Origin: Cognatilysobacter claricitrinus
GTDB lineage: Bacteria; Pseudomonadota; Gammaproteobacteria; Xanthomonadales; Xanthomonadaceae
NCBI RefSeq assembly: GCF_045866565.1
Contig: NZ_BAAFZV010000001.1
Span: 966,066 to 1,030,065 of the forward strand
Direction: 5' to 3'
Length of the DNA stretch: 64,000 bases
Shown here: one piece after another, positions 32,901-41,949 of the stretch
How positions within the stretch are numbered: position 1 is the first letter of the stretch
Layout: every line of letters begins with the position of its first letter
The notes under the pieces: model-generated
Database searches by the model: none
What the model was told of the DNA's origin: nothing
The model's input: the letters and a program-made list of their open reading frames with translations, nothing else
Translations under genes and position numbers: made by a program

Positions 32901-33821
32901 TCAGCCCGCCTGCTTGACCAGTTCGATGAAGGCCCGTGCCTGCGCGCTGAGCGACCGCCCGCGCCGCGTCACCACGCCGTAGCTGCGCGACGGGAAGAAC
33001 GCCGACAGCGAGCGCGATGCCAGTCGCGTTGAATCGGCCTCGGTCAGGCAGATCGACGTCACGATGCTGATGCCAAGCCCCATCGCGACGTACTGCTTGA
33101 TCACTTCCCAGCCGCCGACTTCCAGCGCGACGGTGTACGGCACATGGGCGCGCTGGAAGACCATGTCGACCATGCGATACGTCGTCTGCCGCTGCGGCGG
33201 CAGGATCAGGCCGTAGGGCGACAGGTCGGCGAGCGCGATCTCCGCCTTTGTCGCGAGCGCGTGGTCCGGCGGCGTGATCAGCATCGGCTCGTACGACACG
33301 ACGGGCTGGTAGGCCAGGTCGCCCGGGACGTCGAGCATCGAGCCGACCGCCAGGTCCGCGCCGTCGTCGCGCAGCAGGTTCAGCCCGCGCGCACCGGTGA
33401 CGTTGTGCAGGATCAGGCGGATATCCGGGTACTGCGCGCGGAAGGCTTCGACGATCTTCGGCAGCAGGTAGACGATGGTCGAGCTGCCGGCGGCGACGTG
33501 CAGCTCGCCGGCGTCCAGCCCGCGGATGCGGTCGCGGAACATGGCGTCGAGGTTGTCGAGGCCTTCCACCAGCGGGCGCGCCAGGTCGTACAGCGCCTCG
33601 CCTTCGCGGGTGAGCGCCAGTCGCCGACCATTGCGCTCGAGCAGCGCGACGCCGAGGTCGCGCTCGAGCGCCTGGAGCTGCAGGGTCACCGCCGGCTGGC
33701 TGAGGAACAGGGCCTCCGCCGCGCGGGACACCGAGCCGAGCCGGGCGGTCTGGCAGAAGGCGCGCAGCGGCTTGAGCCGGTCGGCCTTGTAGGTGAAGCG
33801 GGCCGCGGGCGATCGGGGCAT
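32901..33821 (-). CDS. LysR-type transcriptional regulator next to malate synthase
   Basis: This 306-residue protein has an N-terminal winged HTH (about residues 14-75, with the typical FCQTARLGSVSRAAEALFLSQ start) and a periplasmic-binding-like effector domain. It is divergent from aceB, and an inverted repeat stands between the two genes. It is a strong candidate for a regulator of the glyoxylate bypass genes, responding to a small metabolite. That role is inferred from position. A Met a few codons upstream cannot be excluded as start. Confidence 0.85.
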   Translation of the reverse strand: MPRSPAARFTYKADRLKPLRAFCQTARLGSVSRAAEALFLSQPAVTLQLQALERDLGVALLERNGRRLALTREGEALYDLARPLVEGLDNLDAMFRDRIRGLDAGELHVAAGSSTIVYLLPKIVEAFRAQYPDIRLILHNVTGARGLNLLRDDGADLAVGSMLDVPGDLAYQPVVSYEPMLITPPDHALATKAEIALADLSPYGLILPPQRQTTYRMVDMVFQRAHVPYTVALEVGGWEVIKQYVAMGLGISIVTSICLTEADSTRLASRSLSAFFPSRSYGVVTRRGRSLSAQARAFIELVKQAG

Positions 33822-33830
33822 GACGGCGCC

Positions 33831-33853
33831 ATGTATTCGATTTCCTAATACAT
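33831..33853. promoter_or_regulatory. Probable LysR operator between the regulator and aceB
   Basis: ATGTATT (33831-33837) and AATACAT (33847-33853) form a perfect 7-bp inverted repeat with a 9-base spacer, in an AT-rich patch of an otherwise GC-rich sequence. It contains a T-N11-A arrangement, the LysR-family consensus, and lies 10 bases from the regulator start. Confidence 0.7.
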
Positions 33854-33933
33854 CGCATTGCCAAAACTTGTTTGTCAAATACCAGACGCCGGCGCATGGT
33901 CGTCCGCCACGGGACAGACCACGAGGTGAGGCG

Positions 33934-35538
33934 ATGTCGGCAGTGCTGATCGAGTCGGGCGAAGGCGTGGGTGGCGTCGAGTTGCTGCGCCACGCCGAGG
34001 GCCAGGACGCCCTGCTCACGCCGGCCGCCCTGGCGTTGCTCGCCGGCCTGCACCGTCGCTTCGAACCCGAGCGCCAGCGTCGCCTCGTCGCCCGTCGCGT
34101 CCGCCAGGCCGCGTACGACGCGGGCGGCGTCCCCGATTTCCGCGCCGACACCGCCGCGATCCGCGCCGCCGACTGGCGCGTCGCCCCGCTGCCGGCCGCG
34201 CTGCAGGACCGTCGGGTCGAGATCACCGGGCCGGTCGACCCGAAGATGGTGATCAACGCGCTCAACTCAGGCGCGAAGGTCTACATGGCCGACTTCGAGG
34301 ACAGCACGTCGCCGACCTGGGCCAACCTCATCGCCGGCCAGAACGCGTTGCGCGCGGCCGTGGCCGGCACGCTCGAGTTCACCGCGCCGGGCGGCAAGCA
34401 CTACGCGCTCAAGCCGTTCGAGCAGCAGGCGGTGCTGATGGTCCGCCCGCGCGGCTGGCACCTGGACGAGAAGCACCTGCGCGTCGACGGCCAGCCGATC
34501 TCCGGCGGTCTGTTCGACGCCGCGCTGTTCGCGTTCCACAACGCCCACGCTTTGGCTGCGAAGGACCGCGGCCCCTTCCTCTACCTGCCCAAGCTCGAAT
34601 CCATGGAGGAGGCGCAGCTGTGGAGCGACGTGCTCGGCCACATCGAGCACGAGCTCAAGCTGCCGCACGGACAGATCCGCGTCACCGTGCTGATCGAAAC
34701 GCTCCCCGCCGCGTTCGAGATGGACGAGATCCTCTACGCGCTGCGCGACCGCATCGCCGGCCTCAACTGCGGTCGCTGGGACTACGTCTTCTCCTACATC
34801 AAGACCTTCCGCCGCCATCGCGACAAGGTGCTGCCCGAGCGCGGCCAGGTGACGATGACGCAGCCGTTCCTGCGCGCCTATTCCGAACTGCTGATCCAGA
34901 CCTGCCACCGCCGCGGCGCGCACGCGATGGGCGGCATGGCCGCGCAGATTCCGATTTCGAACGACACCGACGCCAACGACGCCGCGCTCGCGAAAGTCCG
35001 CGCCGACAAGCTGCGCGAAGTCACCGCCGGCCACGACGGCACCTGGGTCGCGCATCCCGCGCTGATCCCGCTCGCGCAGGCCGTGTTCGACGAACGCATG
35101 CCCGGCGCGCACCAGAAGCACGTGCTGCGCGACGACGTACTGGTCACGCGCGACGATCTGATCACGCCGCCGCGCGGCTCGATCACGCGCGCCGGCTTCG
35201 AAGGCAACGTCGAAGTCTGCGTGCGCTACCTCGCCGCGTGGCTCGACGGCAACGGCTGCGTGCCGATCCACTGGTTGATGGAAGACGCGGCGACGGCCGA
35301 GATCGCGCGCACCCAGCTGTGGCAGTGGCTGCACGCGGGCGACCTGCATCTCGACGACGGCACGCCGCTCGACGAAACGCTGTTCGAACGTGCACTGATG
35401 AAACTGCCGCGCCTTGCCGCGACCGACATCCCCGGTGCCAGCCGCGTCAACGAGGCGATCGGCATGCTCGATCGCCTGACCCACGCCGATGAACTCGAGG
35501 ACTTCCTGACGCTGCCCGCGTACCGACGCCTCGACTGA
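33934..35538 (+). CDS. aceB: Malate synthase A
   Basis: This 534-residue protein is malate synthase A, which condenses glyoxylate with acetyl-CoA to malate. Conserved stretches include YMADFEDSTSPTWANL, MVRPRGWHLDEKHL, TVLIETLPAAFEMDEIL (metal-binding Glu) and MGGMAAQIPI. ATG 33934 has GAGGTGAG upstream. It is followed by aceA after 98 bases, in the same direction. Confidence 0.95.
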   Translation: MSAVLIESGEGVGGVELLRHAEGQDALLTPAALALLAGLHRRFEPERQRRLVARRVRQAAYDAGGVPDFRADTAAIRAADWRVAPLPAALQDRRVEITGPVDPKMVINALNSGAKVYMADFEDSTSPTWANLIAGQNALRAAVAGTLEFTAPGGKHYALKPFEQQAVLMVRPRGWHLDEKHLRVDGQPISGGLFDAALFAFHNAHALAAKDRGPFLYLPKLESMEEAQLWSDVLGHIEHELKLPHGQIRVTVLIETLPAAFEMDEILYALRDRIAGLNCGRWDYVFSYIKTFRRHRDKVLPERGQVTMTQPFLRAYSELLIQTCHRRGAHAMGGMAAQIPISNDTDANDAALAKVRADKLREVTAGHDGTWVAHPALIPLAQAVFDERMPGAHQKHVLRDDVLVTRDDLITPPRGSITRAGFEGNVEVCVRYLAAWLDGNGCVPIHWLMEDAATAEIARTQLWQWLHAGDLHLDDGTPLDETLFERALMKLPRLAATDIPGASRVNEAIGMLDRLTHADELEDFLTLPAYRRLD

Positions 35539-35636
35539 GTTTCCCGAACAACCCGCGATGTCCCGAACCGCCTGCGTCGCAGTCGGAACGGCCCTGCTTT
35601 GCCCGACGACAACGACGACACGACAGGAGATCCGCC

Positions 35637-36947
35637 ATGACCACGCTTCCGACCGCCGACCAGCTCCGCCAGCAATGGGCCACCGACGCGCGCTGGACGG
35701 GCGTCACCCGCCCGTATTCCGCCGAAGACGTCGTGCGACTGCGCGGTCGCATTCCGGTCGAGCACTCCATCGCCAGGCTCGGCGCCGAGAAGCTGTGGAA
35801 TTCGCTGCAGACCGAGGACTTCGTCAACGCGCTCGGCGCGATGACCGGCAACCAGGCGATGCAGCAGGTCAAGGCGGGCCTGAAGGCGATCTACCTTTCC
35901 GGTTGGCAGGTCGCGGCGGACGCGAACATCGCAGGCGAGATGTATCCGGACCAATCGCTGTATCCGGCGAACTCGGTGCCGCAGGTCGTCAAGCGCATCA
36001 ACAACACGCTGCTGCGCGCGGACCAGATCCAGTGCGCGGAAGGCGTGGGTGACATCGACTTCCTGCAGCCGATCGTGGCGGATGCGGAAGCCGGTTTCGG
36101 CGGCGTGCTCAACGCGTTCGAACTGATGAAGGCGATGATCGAAGCGGGCGCCGCTGGCGTGCATTTCGAGGACCAGCTCGCCAGCGTCAAGAAGTGCGGC
36201 CACATGGGCGGCAAGGTGCTGGTGCCGACGCGCGAGGCGGTCGAGAAGCTCGTCGCCGCACGCCTGGCGGCCGATGTCATGGGCGTGCCGACGCTGATCG
36301 TCGCGCGCACCGATGCAGAAGCTGCGGATCTCGTCACGTCGGATGTCGACGACAACGACAAGCCGTTCTGCACCGGCGAGCGCACGGTCGAAGGTTTCTA
36401 CAAGACGAACAAGGGCCTGGACCAGGCGATCTCGCGTGGTCTTGCGTATGCGCCGTACGCCGACCTCGTCTGGTGCGAAACCGGCAAGCCCGATCTCGAA
36501 TTCGCCCGCAAGTTCGCCGAAGCGATCCACGCCAAGTACCCGGGCAAGCTGCTCGCCTACAACTGCTCGCCGAGCTTCAACTGGAAGAAGAACCTCGACG
36601 ACGCCACCATCGCGAAGTTCCAGAAGGAACTCGCGACCTACGGCTACAAGTTCCAGTTCATCACGCTGGCCGGCTTCCACGCGCTCAACTACGGCATGTT
36701 CGACCTCGCCCACGGCTATGCGCGCCGCCAGATGAGCGCATTCGTCGAACTGCAGGAGCGCGAGTTCGCCGCCGCCGACCGCGGCTTCACCGCGGTCAAG
36801 CACCAGCGCGAAGTCGGCACCGGCTACTTCGACGCGGTGACGCAGACGATCCAGGGCGCGCAGTCCTCCACCGTCGCGCTCAAGGGGTCGACCGAAGAAG
36901 AGCAGTTCCATGGCGATGCGTCGCCCGAGGTGCGGGTCGCCGCGTAA
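35637..36947 (+). CDS. aceA: Isocitrate lyase
   Basis: The 436-residue protein carries the isocitrate lyase active-site loop KKCGHMGGKVLVPT with the catalytic Cys, and the flanking DxD/E metal site (IVADAEAGFGG and HFEDQ). It splits isocitrate into glyoxylate and succinate. AGGAGA stands 7 bases before the ATG. With aceB it forms the glyoxylate bypass, needed for growth on acetate or fatty acids. Confidence 0.97.
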   Translation: MTTLPTADQLRQQWATDARWTGVTRPYSAEDVVRLRGRIPVEHSIARLGAEKLWNSLQTEDFVNALGAMTGNQAMQQVKAGLKAIYLSGWQVAADANIAGEMYPDQSLYPANSVPQVVKRINNTLLRADQIQCAEGVGDIDFLQPIVADAEAGFGGVLNAFELMKAMIEAGAAGVHFEDQLASVKKCGHMGGKVLVPTREAVEKLVAARLAADVMGVPTLIVARTDAEAADLVTSDVDDNDKPFCTGERTVEGFYKTNKGLDQAISRGLAYAPYADLVWCETGKPDLEFARKFAEAIHAKYPGKLLAYNCSPSFNWKKNLDDATIAKFQKELATYGYKFQFITLAGFHALNYGMFDLAHGYARRQMSAFVELQEREFAAADRGFTAVKHQREVGTGYFDAVTQTIQGAQSSTVALKGSTEEEQFHGDASPEVRVAA

Positions 36948-36969
36948 CCGAATCGACGTGACGGATGGG

Positions 36970-36999
36970 CGGACGGACGGCATTGACGCCGTTCGTCCG
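36970..36999 (+). terminator. Strong stem-loop downstream of aceA
   Basis: A 12-bp stem with one G-T pair (36970-36981 with 36988-36999) and a 6-base loop ATTGAC follows the aceA stop by 22 bases. There is no T-run after it, so it may stabilise the 3' end or act with Rho rather than as an intrinsic terminator. Confidence 0.5.
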
Positions 37000-37036
37000 G
37001 CGGGCGGAGGATCGGGCCACACTGTCGGAGGCCGCC

Positions 37037-37489
37037 ATGCACAAGCTGCTCGCCCTCGTCGTCCTGTCGTTTGCGGCGTTTACCGCCGGTGCGCAGGAAG
37101 CCCCCAAGCTCGACCAGATCCTTGCGCAGCAGACGCAGCTGCGCGCCGACCTCGATGCAGGCAAGGTCGCATTGACGCCGCGAACCGCGATGCAGGTCCG
37201 CAAGGACCAGGACACCGTGTTCGAGCTCATCAAGCGCAAGCCGACGCTCGAAGCGATGAACATCCAGGAACGCGTGACGCTCGACAACGCGTTGGAGCGC
37301 ATCAACTCGAACGTGCAGGGCACGCGCGTGGCGGACGAGAAGAAGGACGTCTGCCACTACCAGCGCGTGACCGGTTCGAAGGAGCAGCGCTTGGTCTGCG
37401 GAACGCAGGACGACCGCGACCACGCGCGGGAGAACGCGCGCAACTACCTGGAAAAGCCGCGCATCTGCGCGTCCTGCAGCGGCGGTTGA
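37037..37489 (+). CDS. Small secreted protein of unknown function
   Basis: ATG 37037 has CGGAGG 5-10 bases upstream and opens a signal peptide (MHKLLALVVLSFAAFTAGAQ). The 150-residue protein has a helical, charged middle and four Cys residues in the last third (CHYQR, LVCGTQ, ICASC), which could form disulfides in the periplasm. I do not recognise the family. It is adjacent to but separate from aceA and convergent with comM, with its stop touching the comM end. Confidence 0.65.
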   Translation: MHKLLALVVLSFAAFTAGAQEAPKLDQILAQQTQLRADLDAGKVALTPRTAMQVRKDQDTVFELIKRKPTLEAMNIQERVTLDNALERINSNVQGTRVADEKKDVCHYQRVTGSKEQRLVCGTQDDRDHARENARNYLEKPRICASCSGG

Positions 37490-39007
37490 TCAGGCGGCGA
37501 CCGCAGGCTCGCGCTGTCGATCGAGCGTGCGGTAACCGATCGCTTCGGCGAGGTGCGGCGTGCCGATGTCGGCCTCGCCGGCCAGATCGGCGATCGTGCG
37601 CGCGGTGCGCAGGATGCGCACCATCGAACGCGCGGATAGCTGCAGGCGTTCGACCGCGTGCTCCAGCAACGCCTGGTCGCGTGATTGCAGTCGGCACAAC
37701 GCCAGCGTCTCGCCAGGCGTCATGCGCGCATTCGGCTTTTCGCAACGGGCGAGTTGCACGGCGCGTGCGCGTTGGACGCGTTCGCGCACGTCCGCGCTCG
37801 ACTCACCGGGCGTGCGGGTAGCGCTCAGCTCGCTCGCGGGCAGGCGCGTCAGCCCGACATGCAGGTCGATGCGATCAAGCAGCGGGCCGGAAACCTTGGA
37901 TCGATAGCGTTGCACCATGTCACCGCTGCAGCGACAGCGACCGCTCGGGTCGCCGGCCCAGCCGCAGGGGCACGGATTCATCGCTGCGACCAGTTGAAAG
38001 CGCGCCGGAAATTCCGAGCTGCGCGCGGCGCGTGAGACGGTGACGACGCCGGACTCCAGCGGTTCGCGCAATACCTCGAGCGCACGACGTTCCCATTCCG
38101 GGAATTCGTCTAGGAATAGCACGCCGTTGTGCGCGAGCGAGACTTCGCCGGGCCGTGGCTGCGCACCGCCGCCGATCAGCGCGACCGCACTCGCGGTGTG
38201 GTGCGGTGAGCGGAACGGACGTTCCAGCCATCGCGACGGATCGAGCCCGCGCCCGCTGATCGATGCGATCGCCGCCGATTCCAGCGCTTCGGCTTCAGTG
38301 GCTTCCGGCAGCAAGCCGGGCAGTCGCGAGGCGAGCAGCGTCTTGCCGCAACCGGGCGGTCCGATCAGCAGCAGATGGTGACCACCGGCCGCGGCGATCT
38401 CCAGCGCGCGGCGTGCATGCGCCTGGCCGCGCACGTCGGTGAGATCCGGCCCCGGCGTGCGCACGACCGGTGCGGCGACCGCGGCGGGCAACGATTCGCG
38501 TCCCGCCAGCATCGCGCACACCTGCAGCAACGTGCGTGCGGTGCCCGCTTCCACGCGCGTCGCGAGCGCGGCCTCCGCGCCGTTCGCTTCGGGCACGACG
38601 AGGCGTCGTCGCGCATCTCCGGCTGCGAGCGCCGCCGGCAACACACCGTCCACTGCGCGCAGCTCGCCGGTGAGCGCGAGTTCGCCGAGGAATTCGACAT
38701 CGCGCAATGCGTCCAGCGGAATCTGTCCGCTGGCGGCGAGAATGCCGAGCGCGATGGGCAGGTCGAAACGGCCGCCATCCTTCGGCAGGTCCGCCGGCGC
38801 GAGGTTCACGGTGATGCGTCGCTGCGGGAATTCGAACTGCGCGCAGGCGATCGCCGCGCGCACCCGGTCCTTCGCCTCGCGCACCGCAGCTTCGGGCAGG
38901 CCGACGATGTTCATCGCCGGCAGGCCACCGCCCAGATGCACTTCGACGCGGACTTCGGGCGCACGGATGCCCGTTCGCGCACGGCTGTGCACGATCGCAA
39001 GATTCAT
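37490..39007 (-). CDS. comM: ComM/YifB family Mg-chelatase-like AAA+ ATPase
   Basis: The 505-residue protein is ComM, a hexameric AAA+ helicase that helps branch migration during natural transformation. It has an N-terminal YifB Lon-like domain, a central Mg-chelatase-type ATPase with Walker A GPPGCGKTLL and Walker B GVLFLDEFPEW, and a C-terminal domain. It follows ubiK by 9 bases, in the same minus-strand operon. Confidence 0.95.
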   Translation of the reverse strand: MNLAIVHSRARTGIRAPEVRVEVHLGGGLPAMNIVGLPEAAVREAKDRVRAAIACAQFEFPQRRITVNLAPADLPKDGGRFDLPIALGILAASGQIPLDALRDVEFLGELALTGELRAVDGVLPAALAAGDARRRLVVPEANGAEAALATRVEAGTARTLLQVCAMLAGRESLPAAVAAPVVRTPGPDLTDVRGQAHARRALEIAAAGGHHLLLIGPPGCGKTLLASRLPGLLPEATEAEALESAAIASISGRGLDPSRWLERPFRSPHHTASAVALIGGGAQPRPGEVSLAHNGVLFLDEFPEWERRALEVLREPLESGVVTVSRAARSSEFPARFQLVAAMNPCPCGWAGDPSGRCRCSGDMVQRYRSKVSGPLLDRIDLHVGLTRLPASELSATRTPGESSADVRERVQRARAVQLARCEKPNARMTPGETLALCRLQSRDQALLEHAVERLQLSARSMVRILRTARTIADLAGEADIGTPHLAEAIGYRTLDRQREPAVAA

Positions 39008-39016
39008 GGCGGCGAC

Positions 39017-39298
39017 TCAGTGGCGCGGCGACGCGGTCGCGGTGGACTGCGCTTCGATTCCGGCGACGGCGCGCTCGAGATGCTCGAGCTTTTCGCGCGT
39101 ACGCAGCAGCACCGCGCGCTGCACGTCGAACTCCTCGCGGGTGACGAGGTCGAGGCGACCCAGGCCGGCCTGCAGCACGGCGCGGAAGTTCTGTTGCAGC
39201 TCCGTGCGCAACTCGCTCGCCGATTCGCCACGGAGTCCGGGCGGCACGAGGGCGCTGAGGCGGCGGGCGAGTTCGTCGAGCTGGTCGAGGTCGATCAT
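39017..39298 (-). CDS. ubiK: Ubiquinone biosynthesis accessory factor UbiK (YqiC/BMFP)
   Basis: The 93-residue protein has the BMFP domain layout: an amphipathic N-terminal helix (MIDLDQLDELARRLSALVPP) and a C-terminal coiled coil (TREEFDVQRAVLLRTREKLE), which is the conserved part of the family. UbiK assists aerobic ubiquinone synthesis with UbiJ. GGAG precedes the ATG at 39298. It is transcribed with comM. Confidence 0.85.
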   Translation of the reverse strand: MIDLDQLDELARRLSALVPPGLRGESASELRTELQQNFRAVLQAGLGRLDLVTREEFDVQRAVLLRTREKLEHLERAVAGIEAQSTATASPRH

Positions 39299-39420
39299 GG
39301 TCGGGTCTCCGGCGTTGCGCGCACTGTGCCGACTGCGGCCGGTCGGCGCCGTCGGAGCGCCTCGCTGCGGCGTGTCGGGGAAATCCGACGCGCGCACTTT
39401 ACCGCCGGCGGCGCGCGTCG

Positions 39421-39570
39421 TCAGTGGCGCTTGAAGTACTGGACCTCGCGTTCGTGCTTCTCGGCGGCGGCGCGGCTGCTGAAGGTGCCGAGGTTGCGAC
39501 GCTTGTGCGTTTTCGGGTCGACCTTGCGCGAGTACAGCCGGTACTCGCCGGACTTGAGCTTGCGGATCAT
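39421..39570 (-). CDS. 49-residue basic protein, conserved-looking
   Basis: A short frame starting at 39570 encodes a 49-residue, highly basic protein with the segments MIRKLKSGEYRLYSRKVDP and RRNLGTFSSRAAAEKHEREV. The last segment resembles the arm-type DNA-binding fold of phage integrases, and small stand-alone proteins like this are found in many proteobacteria. Function is unknown. It diverges from glnK and is read toward ubiK. Confidence 0.65.
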   Translation of the reverse strand: MIRKLKSGEYRLYSRKVDPKTHKRRNLGTFSSRAAAEKHEREVQYFKRH

Positions 39571-39666
39571 GCGGACGCCTCCAGCCGGGACGACCAGCCT
39601 GCACCGGCGCGCGCGAACGCGGCGTCGGCGCTTGCCGCTATGCTGCGCGGGCACAGGAGGATGCCG

Positions 39667-40005
39667 ATGAAGATGGTCATGGCCGTGGTCAAGCCGTTCA
39701 AGCTCGACGACGTTCGCGAAGCGTTGTCCGAAGTCGGGGTGGCCGGCATCACCGCCACCGAAGTGAAGGGTTTCGGTCGGCAGAAGGGCCATACGGAGCT
39801 CTATCGCGGCGCCGAGTACGTCGTCGACTTCCTGCCCAAGATCAAGCTCGAGGTCGCGGTGGCCGACGACCAGCTCGACGCGGTGGTCGAGGCGATCATG
39901 AAGGCGGCGGGCACCGGCAAGATCGGCGACGGCAAGATCTTCGTGTGGGACCTCGAACGCGTGGTGCGCATCCGCACCGGTGAACTCGACGCCGACGCGC
40001 TCTAG
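39667..40005 (+). CDS. glnK: Nitrogen regulatory protein P-II
   Basis: I choose ATG 39667 because AGGAGG ends 6 bases before it and the protein then has the standard 112 residues. The upstream ATG at 39661 abuts the Shine-Dalgarno sequence. The T-loop has the uridylylation Tyr51 in RGAEYVVDF and the C-terminal signature TGKIGDGKIFV. The ADDQLD segment is closer to GlnK than GlnB. P-II senses ATP/ADP and 2-oxoglutarate. There is no amtB gene beside it, which is unusual for glnK. Confidence 0.9.
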   Translation: MKMVMAVVKPFKLDDVREALSEVGVAGITATEVKGFGRQKGHTELYRGAEYVVDFLPKIKLEVAVADDQLDAVVEAIMKAAGTGKIGDGKIFVWDLERVVRIRTGELDADAL

Positions 40006-40023
40006 CGCGTCATCGCGCACGGC

Positions 40024-41898
40024 TCAGGTCGTGCGCACGCAGTTCCGGCCGGCGGCCTTGGCCTGGTAGAGCGCCTGGTCGGCGCGCGCGATCAGGTCCG
40101 CCAGCCCCGCATCGCGCGGCGCGAGCGGGGTGACGCCGACGCTGATCGTCACCCGCAGGTCCGCCGCGGCGTCGCGGAAATCCAGCGCTTCGACATTCGC
40201 GCGCAGGCGCTCGGCGACCTGGCTCGCGGCGTCGATGGTGGTGTCCGGCAACAGCACCACGAATTCCTCGCCGCCCATGCGGCCGATCTCGTCGAACTGG
40301 CGCAGCGTGTGCTGGCACGTTTCGGCGACGCGCGCGATCACCTGGTCGCCGACCAGATGTCCGTGCGCATCGTTGATCGCCTTGAAGCCATCGATGTCGA
40401 AGGCGATCACGCATAGCGGACGTTCGTCGGCGCGTGACTGCGCGACGGCATCCGCACCGATCAGCTCGATGCGACGCCGGTTGGCGACGCCGGTGAGTTC
40501 ATCGGTGGACGCGAGCAGGCGCAGCTTGCGCGTGCGCACGATCTGCCGGCCGACGAGGACTCCGAGCACGGTGATCAGCGCGATGCCGAGGCCGATCGCG
40601 ATGCGCTGCCAGCGGCGCGCCTTGAGCAACGCCTGCACGTCCTGCTCGCGCATCGATTTCTCGGTGCGCAGGCGCTGGTTCTCGAAGTCGCGCTGCGCGG
40701 CGTCGGTCTGCTGGCGCAGCATCAGCGTGCGCTGTTCGCTGCGTGCGGCGAGGCGTTTTTCGCGCAGCGCGAGATAGCGCTTGTAGTCGGCGAGCGCGGC
40801 CGCGGCGTTGCCGGTGCGCTCGTACAGCGCCGCGCGGTGCGGATACATCATCTCGAGATAGCGGTCGTTCTGGTCCGCCTGCAGGATCTTCTCGGCGCCG
40901 GCGTACAGTGCGAGCGCCTGGTCGTTCTGGCCGAGGCCCGCACGCGCGCGCGCTTCGATCACCGCGAGCATGCCGGCGTCACCGACGTCGCCGACGCTGG
41001 CGAAACCCGCCTTGGACGTCTGCACCGTCGCCAACGCCTGCGCATAGCGGCCGAGTTCCACCTGCGACGACGCGAGCGCGAGCTGCGTGCCGGCGACCAG
41101 CGAGGTGTCCAGGCGCTGGCGCGCGATGCGCACGCCCTCCTCGAACTGCGGCAGCGCGAGGTCGGGACGGCCGATGTCCTGGTACAGGAAGCCCATCTGC
41201 ACCGCGACGACCGCGAGGCTCGGCCAGTCGTCGTGGCGCTTGGCGATCTCGCGGCTGCGTTCGAGGTATTCGCGCGCCTTCTCGGTTTCGCCCATGCGCC
41301 GGTACGCCACCGCGATGTTCTGCAGGTTGCCTTCCGAGCGTTCGGCCTGGCGCGAGCTGTCGTACAGATGCTGCGCGGTGGTGAAGTCGATCAGCGCCTC
41401 GGCGTGGCGGCCGAGGTAGGAATACAGGTTGCCGCGCAGCACCATGCCGTCGCCGACCAGCGCCGGGTGCTCGGAGCGGCGCGCGAGTTCGATGCCGCGC
41501 GTGTACTGCTGCAGCGAGGTCTGCACCTCGCCGAGCATTTCCTGCACCGACGCTTCGCAGAGCTGGAAGCGCGATTCGACTTCGGCGTCGTCCAGCGCCT
41601 TCGCCGCGGCCACGCCCTGCTGCGCGTAGGCGAGCGAGGCGCGCACGTCTTCCGGCGGCTGGAAGCATTCGGTGGATTCGTAGAGCAGTTCGCGGCGACG
41701 ATCGCCGGGTGGCACCAGCGCACGCAGGCGCGCGATCTCCGCCTTCGCCGCTTCCGGCGTCGCCGGGTTCAGGCGTTCGCTGTCGAGCTGGTCGAACAGC
41801 TTGTCGAACGCGGCGGCGCGGTCCGATTGCGCGTGCGCGTTCGTCGCCGTAAGGACGGCGAGCGTCAGGGCCAGCAGCGACGCGCGGGTTCGTGGCAT
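40024..41898 (-). CDS. TPR-GGDEF diguanylate cyclase (copy 1)
   Basis: I start at 41898, where a signal peptide begins (MPRTRASLLALTLAVLTATNAHA), giving 624 residues. Several TPR repeats follow in the periplasmic part (residues about 60-390), then one membrane helix (IAIGLGIALITVLGVLVG), then a cytoplasmic GGDEF domain with the active motif GGEEF and an RxxD inhibitory site (RQFD) five residues before it. It should make cyclic di-GMP in response to a periplasmic signal or partner. It shares this whole layout with the gene at 42863 on the other side of speE. Confidence 0.9.
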   Translation of the reverse strand: MPRTRASLLALTLAVLTATNAHAQSDRAAAFDKLFDQLDSERLNPATPEAAKAEIARLRALVPPGDRRRELLYESTECFQPPEDVRASLAYAQQGVAAAKALDDAEVESRFQLCEASVQEMLGEVQTSLQQYTRGIELARRSEHPALVGDGMVLRGNLYSYLGRHAEALIDFTTAQHLYDSSRQAERSEGNLQNIAVAYRRMGETEKAREYLERSREIAKRHDDWPSLAVVAVQMGFLYQDIGRPDLALPQFEEGVRIARQRLDTSLVAGTQLALASSQVELGRYAQALATVQTSKAGFASVGDVGDAGMLAVIEARARAGLGQNDQALALYAGAEKILQADQNDRYLEMMYPHRAALYERTGNAAAALADYKRYLALREKRLAARSEQRTLMLRQQTDAAQRDFENQRLRTEKSMREQDVQALLKARRWQRIAIGLGIALITVLGVLVGRQIVRTRKLRLLASTDELTGVANRRRIELIGADAVAQSRADERPLCVIAFDIDGFKAINDAHGHLVGDQVIARVAETCQHTLRQFDEIGRMGGEEFVVLLPDTTIDAASQVAERLRANVEALDFRDAAADLRVTISVGVTPLAPRDAGLADLIARADQALYQAKAAGRNCVRTT

Positions 41899-41949
41899 CG
41901 GGATTCGTCGGCGCGCCCGCATCGTCGGAGGACGAGCGGGCGGGCGGGC

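Noticed and set aside
39661..39666. An earlier ATG as the glnK start
   Set aside because: It directly abuts the AGGAGG sequence, leaving no room for initiation, and would give a protein two residues longer than the standard P-II length.
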